Source of the DNA: Bacteroidota bacterium | GTDB lineage: Bacteria; Bacteroidota; Bacteroidia; Chitinophagales; Chitinophagaceae | Direction of reading: 5' to 3' | Length of the DNA stretch: 64,000 nucleotides | Assembly: GCA_018267575.1 (NCBI GenBank) | Contig: JAFDYF010000100.1 | Location: 91,372 to 155,371 of the forward strand | Shown here: in pieces, positions 41,589-50,735 of the stretch | How the letters are laid out: every line of letters starts with the position of its first letter | Position numbering within the stretch: the stretch's first letter is position 1 | Position numbers and translations under genes: made by a program | Notes under the pieces: generated by a model | What the model was told of the DNA's origin: nothing | Databases searched by the model: none | The model's input: only the letters and a program-made list of their open reading frames with translations

Positions 41589-43610
41589 ATGTTAAAACAC
41601 GCTGTTTGTTTTTATAGGGTATGGATTATAATGGTTTTATTTAGTTTGGCTCCGCTTGGATTTTTATTTTCACAAGAGAAATCGCCAATAATATTTGGGA
41701 AGCTAACAATGGAAGATTTTAATTTGCCTAAGTCAAAACTGATAGACAGTAATACAAATGCTGTTATTATTGCAGAAATGGGGAGTGTTCATTTTGTTGG
41801 AAACAAAGAAAGTAACTGGATTTCTTATGTTTTTCATAAAAGTTCAAGGATTAAAATAATCAATAAAAAGGCATTTGAACTAGGGGACGTCCGGATTATG
41901 TTGAACGGGATTGGTAAAGGACAAGATAGGCTAGATGACTTGCAGGCCTCTACATTTAATATAGAAAACGGGAAAATAATAGAAACAAAACTGAAGCATG
42001 AAGATATATTTAAAGACTCATTAAATAGGTCTCATGTTGAGGAAAAATTTAATTTTCCAGATTTAAAAGAAGGTTGTATTCTCGAATATTCTTATACAGT
42101 TACTTCGTTTCATTACTGGGCTTTGCCTTATTGGACTTTCCAACATCGTGAATATCCCTGTTTATATAGCAAATTAGAAACTGCTATTCCTCAAATGCTG
42201 GGCTACCTTACTTTGGTTCAGGGTCAAGACTCTTTTTTTGAAAATAAGTCTTCCAAAACAAAAGAACTATTTAAAATGGCTTCGGTTGACGTGACAGCAG
42301 AAGTAAAAGAACACACTTGGGTGATGAAGAACTTAGAACCCTTTAAAAAAGAACCTTTTTTGAAACATCCGTATAATTATATTGATAAGATTGAATTTCA
42401 TTTGCTTCAAACTTATAACGGGGATGAGGTTAGTGGGAATACTACATGGGCTAACACTACAAAAGCCCTATTGGAAAGTAGAGAATTTGGTTTGCCAATT
42501 ACGTTAGATGGGTCTGACGCAATAAGTAATGTGGTTGATAAGCTATGTAAGAACGATGATGATTATATGGATGCCGCAAAACATATATATGAATATTTAA
42601 AGAATAATTTTAATTGTGACCCAGATAATGATATTTTTTTATGGGATGATTTGTATACAATCAATAAAAAAAAGAAAGGCACTGTTGCAGATATTAATTT
42701 ATTGCTGGTAGCTATGCTGAGGCGTAAGAATATTAATGCAAGCCCTGTAATACTTAGTACCACGGAATATGGAACTAACCCATCATCTTATCCTGTTCTT
42801 AATAAAATGAATTATGTCATTTGCATGATGAAAATGAGTGGTGATACTATTTTTCTTGACGCAACCAATCCCTTGTTGGGTTTTGGGAAATTACGATTGG
42901 ATTGTTATAACGGTCATGCTAGGATTATCAGTGACCATGATAGTGGCTCTGTTTTTTTTAATCGGGACGATGTTCGGGAAACCAAATCCAACACCGTGTT
43001 TATGGTGAACGATGAGAATGGGAATGGATTAATGGGGGGCTCTGTTGAAACAAACCCAGGTTGTTTTGAATCTTTCAATATCAGAAATGAAGTTAAGGAG
43101 AAGGGGGAAAAGCTTTTTTTTGAAAATTTAAAACAATACTACCCGTCTGATTTATTAATCGAAAATACTGGTATCGACTCTTTAACTCGTCTAGAAGATC
43201 CAGTAAAGATTCATTTTGATTTTAGTTTTCAAACAGACAGTGGTCAAAGAATTATTTATTTCAACCCTGTTCTGCAACCTATTTATAAGGAAAACCCACT
43301 AAAGGCTGCAGAAAGAAAATTTCCAGTCGAAATGGATTACCCAATCGATGATATTTATAACTTCAACATGGAAATACCCAATGGCTATGCAGTCGATGAA
43401 CTTCCTAAGTCAGTCAAAGTGGCTTACAATGGAAACGAGGGACTTTTTGAATACATTATTCAGAATACTGGCACAAACGTTCAGTTGCATTCTCGTATTA
43501 AATTAAACAAGGCCACATTTGCTCCGCAGGAATATAGTGCGCTCCGTGATTTTTTTGCTTATGTGGTTAAAAAGCAAAGCGAACAAATCGTTTTTAAAAA
43601 GAAAAAATAA
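41589..43610 (+). CDS. DUF3857/transglutaminase-like protein, second tandem copy
   Basis: A 673-residue paralogue of the preceding protein, alignable throughout (shared IIFGKLTMEDFNLPKSK, LDATNPLLGFGK, RIKLNKATF and a C-terminal VKKQSEQIVFKKKK). The signal peptide is less regular but present (about 1-30, ending FSQ). The catalytic Cys position reads GTVAD and the His position is Tyr (NYV), so it too is a pseudo-enzyme. Together with the first copy it is a recent tandem duplication that kept the inactive site. It lies 4 bp before the third paralogue. Confidence 0.82.
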   Translation: MLKHAVCFYRVWIIMVLFSLAPLGFLFSQEKSPIIFGKLTMEDFNLPKSKLIDSNTNAVIIAEMGSVHFVGNKESNWISYVFHKSSRIKIINKKAFELGDVRIMLNGIGKGQDRLDDLQASTFNIENGKIIETKLKHEDIFKDSLNRSHVEEKFNFPDLKEGCILEYSYTVTSFHYWALPYWTFQHREYPCLYSKLETAIPQMLGYLTLVQGQDSFFENKSSKTKELFKMASVDVTAEVKEHTWVMKNLEPFKKEPFLKHPYNYIDKIEFHLLQTYNGDEVSGNTTWANTTKALLESREFGLPITLDGSDAISNVVDKLCKNDDDYMDAAKHIYEYLKNNFNCDPDNDIFLWDDLYTINKKKKGTVADINLLLVAMLRRKNINASPVILSTTEYGTNPSSYPVLNKMNYVICMMKMSGDTIFLDATNPLLGFGKLRLDCYNGHARIISDHDSGSVFFNRDDVRETKSNTVFMVNDENGNGLMGGSVETNPGCFESFNIRNEVKEKGEKLFFENLKQYYPSDLLIENTGIDSLTRLEDPVKIHFDFSFQTDSGQRIIYFNPVLQPIYKENPLKAAERKFPVEMDYPIDDIYNFNMEIPNGYAVDELPKSVKVAYNGNEGLFEYIIQNTGTNVQLHSRIKLNKATFAPQEYSALRDFFAYVVKKQSEQIVFKKKK

Positions 43611-43614
43611 TCCT

Positions 43615-45513
43615 ATGAAATATAATTTCTTTGTGATCATATTTCTACTGCCTTTTTATGTGATGTCGCAAGATTACAATGTAGCTTTAATTCCTGATTC
43701 TTTAAAAGAAGGAGCCAATGTGGTGACGCGTTATGAAGAGCGGGTTTATGAAATCAAATCCCCCGGTAAGGCCATTGAACATGAAAGACATGTGTATACC
43801 ATCTTAAACGAGTCTGCTGATTATTTAGGGAAATACAAGACTTATTATGGAGATTTTTCAAAAATTAAGTATGTTTCAGGAACACTTTATGATGCTTCTG
43901 GAAAAAAAATAAAGCATTTTAAGACTAGTGACATGTCTGATTATAGTGTTCAAAGTGACATGAATTTTGTTTCTAATGAACGATTCAAAACATATGATTT
44001 TTATAATCGGGTCTATCCCTATACAGTAGATTTTGAAGAGGAAGATGAAATAAATGGTATTTTGGATATCGATGATTGGACCCCACAAGGAATTAATAGG
44101 GCTGCTGTACAACATACCAAATATATGATCATTGCGCCTGCCGATTATGTGCTACGATATAAACCAATCAATTGTTCCTTGCTCCCGGTAATAACTCAGG
44201 AAAAAGAAAAAAAAATTTATACATGGGAATTGCAAAACCTTACATCAAAAACACCGGAGGTACTTGCACCGTATCCTCGGGAGATAATCCCATATGTTGC
44301 CATTGCCCCTTCCCAATTTGAAGCACAAGGTTATCGAGGGGATATGTCTACTTGGCTAGATTATGGAAAATTTATTTATCAACTGGTTAAAGGAAGAGAT
44401 GTGCTTCCTGAGGAGACCAAAAGAAAAGTACATGAGCTAACGGATAATTTGAAAGATCCTTTGCAAAAGACAAAAGTACTGTATGAATATCTGCAAAAAA
44501 ATTCGCATTATATCAGCATACAACTTGGTATTGGTGGTTGGCAGCCATTTGACGCATCTTATGTCGCCAATAAAAAATATGGCGATTGTAAGGCTTTATC
44601 CAATTTTATGATTGCCCTTTTAAAGGAGGCCGGTGTTGAAGCTAAATATGTAGAGATTTATGCGGGTGAAGATGCGCCCAAAATGATTGAAGATTTCACA
44701 TTTTCTCAATTTAATCATGTTACCTGTTGTGTGCCTATCAATAAGGATACGATTTGGCTGGAGTGTACTAACCAATCTAAAGCTTTTGGGTATGCGGGAA
44801 GTTTTACAGGTAATCGAAAAGCATTGTTGATAGATGGAAATGGAGGTCATATTGTTCAAACCCCAACTTATACTTTCGCTGATAATATGGAGTCTAGAAA
44901 AATAACAGCCGAACTGAGTTTGGAGGGCCATTTAACACTTACATCCAATACACAATACCGGGCCGAAAAACAGGACCTTCTATCAATGGAAATAAACAGC
45001 CGTACTAACAGTGATATGATGGATCGTTTAAAATCGGAAATTGATTTGCCAACTTACGACGTCCAAAAATTTGATTATCGCGAAGAAAAAAGCCTTATCC
45101 CAAGTGTATATGAGTCACTAACTATAAACGCCCCGAACTACGCTCAAGTAACAGGCAAACGATTATTTGTTGCTCCCAATATCTTAAACCGGTCAAATGA
45201 ACGGCTTAAGCCAGATAGCAATCGGAAATATCCTATTGATATAAAAGAAAGCTATACAGAGATTGATTCTGTAGAAATTAAAATACCTTCTGGCTTTGAA
45301 TTAGAAGCTGCTCCACAGGACAACAAGTTGGAGACCCAATTTGGTAAATTTTATTCTTCCGTAAAACTTTTATCTGACAAATTGGTTTATTATCGTTACC
45401 GAGTCCAATACCGGAAAAGATTTCCGGCCACCGAATATGAAAAGCTGGCTAATTATTTTGAACAAATCTACAAAGCCGATCATGCGAAGCTGGTGCTGGT
45501 GAAAAGGGAGTAA
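43615..45513 (+). CDS. DUF3857/transglutaminase-like protein, catalytic Cys and His present
   Basis: A 632-residue exported protein with signal peptide MKYNFFVIIFLLPFYVMSQ, DUF3857 domain (about 40-230) and transglutaminase core (about 265-420). Unlike the two upstream paralogues it keeps YGDCKA and NHVTC; the third acidic position is Glu (WLECTN) rather than the usual Asp. It may therefore be an active thiol enzyme or a partly competent relative. An upstream in-frame ATG at 43519 lies inside the preceding gene, so the ATG at 43615, which gives a proper signal peptide, is the start. It is last of the three-gene run. Confidence 0.84.
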   Translation: MKYNFFVIIFLLPFYVMSQDYNVALIPDSLKEGANVVTRYEERVYEIKSPGKAIEHERHVYTILNESADYLGKYKTYYGDFSKIKYVSGTLYDASGKKIKHFKTSDMSDYSVQSDMNFVSNERFKTYDFYNRVYPYTVDFEEEDEINGILDIDDWTPQGINRAAVQHTKYMIIAPADYVLRYKPINCSLLPVITQEKEKKIYTWELQNLTSKTPEVLAPYPREIIPYVAIAPSQFEAQGYRGDMSTWLDYGKFIYQLVKGRDVLPEETKRKVHELTDNLKDPLQKTKVLYEYLQKNSHYISIQLGIGGWQPFDASYVANKKYGDCKALSNFMIALLKEAGVEAKYVEIYAGEDAPKMIEDFTFSQFNHVTCCVPINKDTIWLECTNQSKAFGYAGSFTGNRKALLIDGNGGHIVQTPTYTFADNMESRKITAELSLEGHLTLTSNTQYRAEKQDLLSMEINSRTNSDMMDRLKSEIDLPTYDVQKFDYREEKSLIPSVYESLTINAPNYAQVTGKRLFVAPNILNRSNERLKPDSNRKYPIDIKESYTEIDSVEIKIPSGFELEAAPQDNKLETQFGKFYSSVKLLSDKLVYYRYRVQYRKRFPATEYEKLANYFEQIYKADHAKLVLVKRE

Positions 45514-45657
45514 TTGCTTATAAATATTAAACCGCTCATTTCTTTTGATTAATTCTGCAGAAGTTTAAAGGAATGGAATAAGTTTTTAGTGGAATCTATA
45601 AGCTATCTACTATGAACTATGAACTTTTTCCTAAATTGCCATTCCTAAAATTTGCCA

Positions 45658-47145
45658 TTGAAATATTTACTTGGGTTAGATATCGGTTCCTCTTCTATAA
45701 AAGCCGCATTGGTGGAAGCCAGTACTGGAAAAATCGCTGGCACAGCATTTTCGCCTTCCTCCGAAATGGAGATTATTTCTGTTAAGCCAGGTTTTGCCGA
45801 GCAAGACCCAGAAAGATGGTGGCAGGAGCTGTTGAATGCCGTGAACAAATTGCGCCTACAGGTTTCTTATAAACCCGATGAGATTATTGCTATTGGTATT
45901 TCCTATCAAATGCATGGGTTGGTTTGTGTAGATAAAAACCAAAAACCATTGAGGCCTTCTATTATTTGGTGCGATAGCCGTGCGGTAGCTTATGGCGATC
46001 AGGCATTCGAAGCATTGGGAGAGGAATTTTGTCTGCAGCATTATTTGAACTCTCCCGGCAATTTCACTTTGTCCAAATTGAAATGGGTGAAGGAAAACGA
46101 ACCCAAAATCTACGAGCAGATTGATAAGCTGATGCTCCCCGGTGATTATATTGCTTTGAAATTAACAGGGCAAATAGCAACAACCATTTCCGGATTGTCG
46201 GAAGGCATCGGATGGGATTATCAGGAAAATACCATTGCACAAAAGTTATTGGATTATTATCAAATTGATAAAAGTCTTTTATCGCCCTTGGTACCAAGCT
46301 TTGGGGATCAGGGAAGAGTCAATAAGGAAGCGGCTGCAATACTCGGTATCAAAGAAGGCGTGCCTGTTTCATATCGTGCCGGAGATCAGCCTAACAATGC
46401 ATTTTCCCTAAATGTGCTGCAACCGGGTGAAATAGCGGCCACCGCAGGAACTTCCGGGGTGGTGTATGGGGTTACGGATAAAGCAAGCTATGATCCACAG
46501 TCAAGGGTCAACGCTTTTGTGCATGTAAGCAATACAGATATCCATAAACGTTATGGGGTGCTTTTGTGCGTCAATGGTACGGGTATCCTGAACAGTTGGC
46601 TTCGTAAAAATTTCCTAAGCGATTTGTCGTACCCACAAATCAATGAAGAAGCGGCCAAGATAGCTATTGGCTCCGAAGGGCTCCAGTTCTTTCCTTTTGG
46701 AAATGGGGCAGAACGGATTTTGGCAAATAAAAATATCACCGCAAACTTAAAAGGATTACAGTTCAATACCCATCATCGTGGTCATATGGCAAGGGCGGCC
46801 CAGGAAGGGATTGTTTTTGCATTGAACTATGGTATGGAAATCATGCAAGAAATGGGAATGAGTTTGCAAACAATTCGTGCGGGTCATGCCAATATGTTCC
46901 TGAGCGAAGTGTTCGCATCCACTTTTTCCAATGTTTCCAATTGTGTGATTGAATTGTACAATACAGATGGGGCGGTTGGTGCAGCAAGGGCCGCTGGTTT
47001 TGGAGCGGGTTACTATAAGAGCTTCCCCGAATGTTTTCAGGGAATGGAAATCATCAAGCGGATTGAGCCAGAGAAAAACGCTAAGCAACAAACATTGGAT
47101 GCCTATCAAAACTGGAAAAATGAATTATCAACCTTAATTAAATAA
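45658..47145 (+). CDS. xylB: Xylulokinase
   Basis: A FGGY-family sugar kinase of about 495 residues that phosphorylates D-xylulose to xylulose 5-phosphate. The N-terminal YLLGLDIGSSSIKAAL is the phosphate-binding loop, MHGLV and SIIWCDSRA are family signatures, the catalytic Asp is in YRAGDQPNNA (about 246), and GTSGVVYG is the second phosphate loop. No ATG precedes the domain: the frame closes at a TAA at 45646-45648. TTG codons at 45652 and 45658 are the only starts, and 45658 gives the family-typical M-K-Y-L-L. It lies 10 bp upstream of xylA. Confidence 0.92.
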   Translation: MKYLLGLDIGSSSIKAALVEASTGKIAGTAFSPSSEMEIISVKPGFAEQDPERWWQELLNAVNKLRLQVSYKPDEIIAIGISYQMHGLVCVDKNQKPLRPSIIWCDSRAVAYGDQAFEALGEEFCLQHYLNSPGNFTLSKLKWVKENEPKIYEQIDKLMLPGDYIALKLTGQIATTISGLSEGIGWDYQENTIAQKLLDYYQIDKSLLSPLVPSFGDQGRVNKEAAAILGIKEGVPVSYRAGDQPNNAFSLNVLQPGEIAATAGTSGVVYGVTDKASYDPQSRVNAFVHVSNTDIHKRYGVLLCVNGTGILNSWLRKNFLSDLSYPQINEEAAKIAIGSEGLQFFPFGNGAERILANKNITANLKGLQFNTHHRGHMARAAQEGIVFALNYGMEIMQEMGMSLQTIRAGHANMFLSEVFASTFSNVSNCVIELYNTDGAVGAARAAGFGAGYYKSFPECFQGMEIIKRIEPEKNAKQQTLDAYQNWKNELSTLIK

Positions 47146-47155
47146 AATCAACGTT

Positions 47156-48484
47156 ATGAGCATTGTTACAGGCGACAAAGAATATTTTAAAGGGATTGGG
47201 CAGATCAAGTTTGAAGGTCGTGATTCCGACAACCCATTGGCATATAAGTGGTACGATGAAAATAGAATCGTTGGGGGCAAAAGCTTGAAGGAACAAGTGC
47301 GTTTTGCCGTGTGCTACTGGCATACCTTCTGCAATACCGGCGGGGATCCATTCGGTCCCGGAACCAAAAATTTTGAATGGAACGATGCTTCCAATGCAGT
47401 CGATCGTGCCAAACATAAAATGGATGCTGCTTTTGAGTTCATCACCAAACTCGGTGTTCCCTACTACTGCTTTCACGATATTGATTTAGTAGATGAAGGC
47501 GATTCCATAGCGGAATATGAGCAGCGTTTGAAAATGATGGTGGATTATGCCAAGCAAAAGCAAGCGGCCAGTGGCGTGAAATTATTATGGGGCACGGCCA
47601 ACGTGTTTTCAAATCCGCGTTATATGAATGGTGCTTCCACCAACCCTGATTTTGCAGCGGTGGCTTATGCTGGCACGCAGATAAAAAATGCGATGGATGC
47701 AACCATTGCATTGGGTGGTGAGAACTATGTTTTTTGGGGTGGGAGAGAAGGGTATATGACCCTGCTCAATACCAATATGAAAAGAGAGTTGGATCATTTG
47801 GGTAGATTCCTTTCCATTTCCCGCGACTATGCAAGGAAACAGGGTTTCAAAGGAAGTTTTTTTATTGAACCCAAACCGTGTGAGCCAACCAAACATCAGT
47901 ACGATTATGATTCCGCGACCGTGATTGGTTTCTTGCGTCAGTATGGATTGGATAAGGATTTTAAATTGAATATCGAAGTGAACCATGCAACCCTTGCTGG
48001 GCATACATTCCAGCATGAACTTCAAGTAGCGGCCGATGCGGGAATGCTGGGCAGCATTGATGCCAATCGTGGCGATGCACAAAATGGTTGGGATACCGAT
48101 CAGTTCCCCAACAATCTCAATGAACTGATTGAATCCATGCTCATCATTTTGGAAGCGGGTGGATTTGGCGGCGGCGGTGTAAACTTCGATGCCAAGACCA
48201 GAAGAAATTCTACAGATTTGGATGATATCTTTTTGGCTCATATTGGTGGCATGGATGTTTTTGCCCGTGCACTGATTGTGGCCGATGCCATTTTGGAAAA
48301 GTCCCCTTATAAAAAATTCCGTACCGATCGTTATGCTTCTTTTGATAGTGGCAAAGGCAAGGATTTTGAAAATGGAAAATTGTCATTGGAAGATTTAAGG
48401 GCATTTGCTATTGCGAATGGTGAACCCAAACAAATCAGTGGCAAACAGGAGTGGTTGGAGAATATCGTCAATCAATATATTTAG
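47156..48484 (+). CDS. xylA: Xylose isomerase
   Basis: A 442-residue metal-dependent isomerase converting D-xylose to D-xylulose, of the class II length. The catalytic CFHDIDLVDEG (about 102-112), the metal and substrate residues EPKPCEPTKHQYD, EVNHATLAGHTFQHE and IDANRGDAQNGWDTDQFP are all intact. Its start ATG is clear and follows xylB by 10 bp, forming a two-gene catabolic operon. No transporter or regulator of xylose lies adjacent. A strong hairpin follows. Confidence 0.96.
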   Translation: MSIVTGDKEYFKGIGQIKFEGRDSDNPLAYKWYDENRIVGGKSLKEQVRFAVCYWHTFCNTGGDPFGPGTKNFEWNDASNAVDRAKHKMDAAFEFITKLGVPYYCFHDIDLVDEGDSIAEYEQRLKMMVDYAKQKQAASGVKLLWGTANVFSNPRYMNGASTNPDFAAVAYAGTQIKNAMDATIALGGENYVFWGGREGYMTLLNTNMKRELDHLGRFLSISRDYARKQGFKGSFFIEPKPCEPTKHQYDYDSATVIGFLRQYGLDKDFKLNIEVNHATLAGHTFQHELQVAADAGMLGSIDANRGDAQNGWDTDQFPNNLNELIESMLIILEAGGFGGGGVNFDAKTRRNSTDLDDIFLAHIGGMDVFARALIVADAILEKSPYKKFRTDRYASFDSGKGKDFENGKLSLEDLRAFAIANGEPKQISGKQEWLENIVNQYI

Positions 48485-48520
48485 TTGATAGCAATAATAA
48501 ATTGAATACTTTATCTGCGT

Positions 48521-48566
48521 CTCCCATCCCTCTGCGGTTTATGTTTTTACCACAGAGGGATGGGAG
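48521..48566 (+). terminator. Strong hairpin after xylA
   Basis: 48521-48538 pairs with 48549-48566, 17 of 18 positions (CTCCCATCCCTCTG against CAGAGGGATGGGAG). The loop is T-rich. It lies 37 bp after the xylA stop. Sequence shortly after (near 48609-48640) shares CTTATATGCCTT and TGGTTCAA with the spacer at 52504-52530 in inverted orientation. Confidence 0.6.
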
Positions 48567-48732
48567 GTTAGGCATAGATGGGTCATGTTTTGTTTTCAAA
48601 ACTTGTTTTCTTATATGCCTTTGTGCCTTATGTGGTTCAATTTATACTATTTCGCAAAGTGAATTAGTTTTGTTACCTAAACCGCGAAGGTAATTTTCTA
48701 AGGATTAAATATCAAATGCAAGGAGTATTCTC

Positions 48733-50298
48733 ATGAACGATTCATTTCAATATGGAATAGATCATTTGACAATTGCAAAAACAATTGCATTGGCCAATGG
48801 ATCTATGAAAGGAGTACTTTCAGAAAAAGCCACTGAAAAAATCAAGGCAAGTCAGCAATCTGTACAAAATATTGTAGCGCATAATACTACAGTGTATGGT
48901 GTGAACACCGGTTTTGGGATTTTGGCCAATACCAAGATTTCGGAAGAAGATACCATCACTTTACAGCATAAAATTCTGCAAAGTCATAGTGTGGGCGTGG
49001 GCGACCCGATTCCTATCGAGGTGGCTAAAATTATGCTCATTACTAAAGTGCATGCTTTAGCACAAGGATATTCCGGCGCACAGTTACAAACTTTGCAAAG
49101 GATTCAATGGCACGTGGAAAATGATGTGATTCCCGTAGTTCCCGAGAAGGGTTCCGTAGGTGCTTCCGGCGACCTCGCTCCATTGGCTCATCTTTTTTTA
49201 CCATTAATTGGTCTTGGGGAAGTGTTTTATAAAGGGGCAAGGTTAAAATCTCAAAACGTTCTTGGCAAATTGGGTGTTTCACCCATTCAACTCGGACCGA
49301 AAGAAGGTTTGGCTTTGATCAACGGAACGCAATTCATTTTATCTTTTGCCGTGAAGGCTGTGCAGCGGATGCACAATTGTTTGGAAGCGGCAGATATCAT
49401 CGGTGCCATGAGTCTCGAAGCATTGACGGGCACCAAAGCCCCATTCGAAGAAAGGCTGCATCAGTTGAGGCCTTATGCGGGAACTCAATTGGTGGCTCAG
49501 CGTCTTCGTTTATTGCTCAACGATAGTGCCATCATGCAAAGCCATATTGATTGTGGAAGGGTACAAGATCCCTATTCACTTCGTTGTATGCCGCAGGTGC
49601 ATGGTGCCAGTCGCAATGCCTGGCTTCATTTAAAAGAGTTGACAGAAATAGAATTGAATGCTGTGACCGATAACCCGATTATTTTGGGCGAGCAGGATAC
49701 CATCAGCGGCGGTAATTTTCATGGTCAGCCCTTGGCGCTGCCCTTGGATTATGCTTGTTTTGCTGCGGCCGAGATTGGCAATATCTCTGACCGCCGTTGT
49801 TATTTGTTATTGGAAGGTAAATGGGGTTTGCCTATGTTGTTGATGAAAAATGTAGGCCTCAACAGCGGTTTTATGATTCCCCAATATACTACGGCAGCGT
49901 TGGTCACCGAAAACAAAACCCTTTGTTTTCCTGCCAGTGCCGATAGCATCCCAACTTCCTTGGGCCAGGAAGATCATGTAAGCATGGGCAGTATCAGTGG
50001 GCGGAAATTGAACCGGGTGCTCGATAACCTGGAATATATTTTGGCCATCGAATTGCTCTCGGCCTCACAGGCAATCGAGTTTAGAAAGCCATTGAAAAGT
50101 AGTGCCATCCTTGAGTTTGCACATGATTATGTCCGTGAGCATGTTGGCTTTGCAGAGGAAGATCGCATTTTCGCCAATGATATCAATAGCATCACCAACA
50201 TCATCAAAAATTTCTCTTTTGTGGAAATGGTGAATGGTTTTGCCCAAAATAAGGGTATTTCATTCAATAAAGGTTTTGAACAGTTTCAAAACAACTAA
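48733..50298 (+). CDS. hutH: Histidine ammonia-lyase
   Basis: A 521-residue enzyme that deaminates histidine to urocanate, the first step of histidine degradation. The Ala-Ser-Gly that forms the MIO cofactor is at 144-146 in GSVGASGDLAPLAH. YGVNTGFG (about 55-62) and QDPYSLRCMPQVHGA (the latter containing the conserved QD(x)YS) are also present, with NFHGQP near residue 336. Length and start are normal. It is followed by a small gene and then hutU; hutI and formiminoglutamase genes are not in the window unless the amidohydrolase fragment at 27309 is a distant relic. Confidence 0.95.
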   Translation: MNDSFQYGIDHLTIAKTIALANGSMKGVLSEKATEKIKASQQSVQNIVAHNTTVYGVNTGFGILANTKISEEDTITLQHKILQSHSVGVGDPIPIEVAKIMLITKVHALAQGYSGAQLQTLQRIQWHVENDVIPVVPEKGSVGASGDLAPLAHLFLPLIGLGEVFYKGARLKSQNVLGKLGVSPIQLGPKEGLALINGTQFILSFAVKAVQRMHNCLEAADIIGAMSLEALTGTKAPFEERLHQLRPYAGTQLVAQRLRLLLNDSAIMQSHIDCGRVQDPYSLRCMPQVHGASRNAWLHLKELTEIELNAVTDNPIILGEQDTISGGNFHGQPLALPLDYACFAAAEIGNISDRRCYLLLEGKWGLPMLLMKNVGLNSGFMIPQYTTAALVTENKTLCFPASADSIPTSLGQEDHVSMGSISGRKLNRVLDNLEYILAIELLSASQAIEFRKPLKSSAILEFAHDYVREHVGFAEEDRIFANDINSITNIIKNFSFVEMVNGFAQNKGISFNKGFEQFQNN

Positions 50299-50356
50299 TA
50301 ATCCCCCTGCTATTTCATTTGGCTGTTTTTTTTGATAAATTTGGAAAAGTTTTTTT

Positions 50357-50614
50357 ATGAAGACGAATGAGGAATTGAAAAAAGAATTACACAAGCTGAT
50401 TGATAGTATGGAGGATAATGAACTACTGACCGCACTCCATGAAGATATCTTGCCTTCCATTATTGAAAACTATTCAAAAGAAATGACGGATGAGGATCAT
50501 GACCAACATGATGGGGCAATACCTGGCCTCGATGAAGCACTCAATACTCCTAATGCCATTGAGCCACTATCGATAGAAGAGTTTCAGCAATTGTCTAAAA
50601 AATTTGGAAAATAA
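50357..50614 (+). CDS. Small acidic hypothetical protein
   Basis: An 85-residue acidic protein (MKTNEELKKELHKLIDSMEDNELL, then IPGLDEALNTPNAIEPLSIEEF). The N-terminal helix resembles small antitoxin-like proteins of Bacteroidota that begin MKTxEELxxxI, but no toxin gene follows. It lies 58 bp after hutH and 121 bp before hutU, on the same strand. Composition and spacing suggest a real gene; function unknown. Confidence 0.55.
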   Translation: MKTNEELKKELHKLIDSMEDNELLTALHEDILPSIIENYSKEMTDEDHDQHDGAIPGLDEALNTPNAIEPLSIEEFQQLSKKFGK

Positions 50615-50735
50615 ATTGTCCTCGATTTGTGACTACCCTCTATAATTTAATTGGATCTATGCATTCGTAATGCGCATCCAATTATATCAAAGCTAATGCT
50701 TGCTCATTGATTCATTCACTTTTAAACCAATAAAA

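Noticed and set aside
48521..48566. Possible riboswitch or attenuator before hutH
   Set aside because: A simple strong stem-loop with a T-rich loop 37 bp after xylA fits a terminator; no aptamer-like conserved elements were seen.
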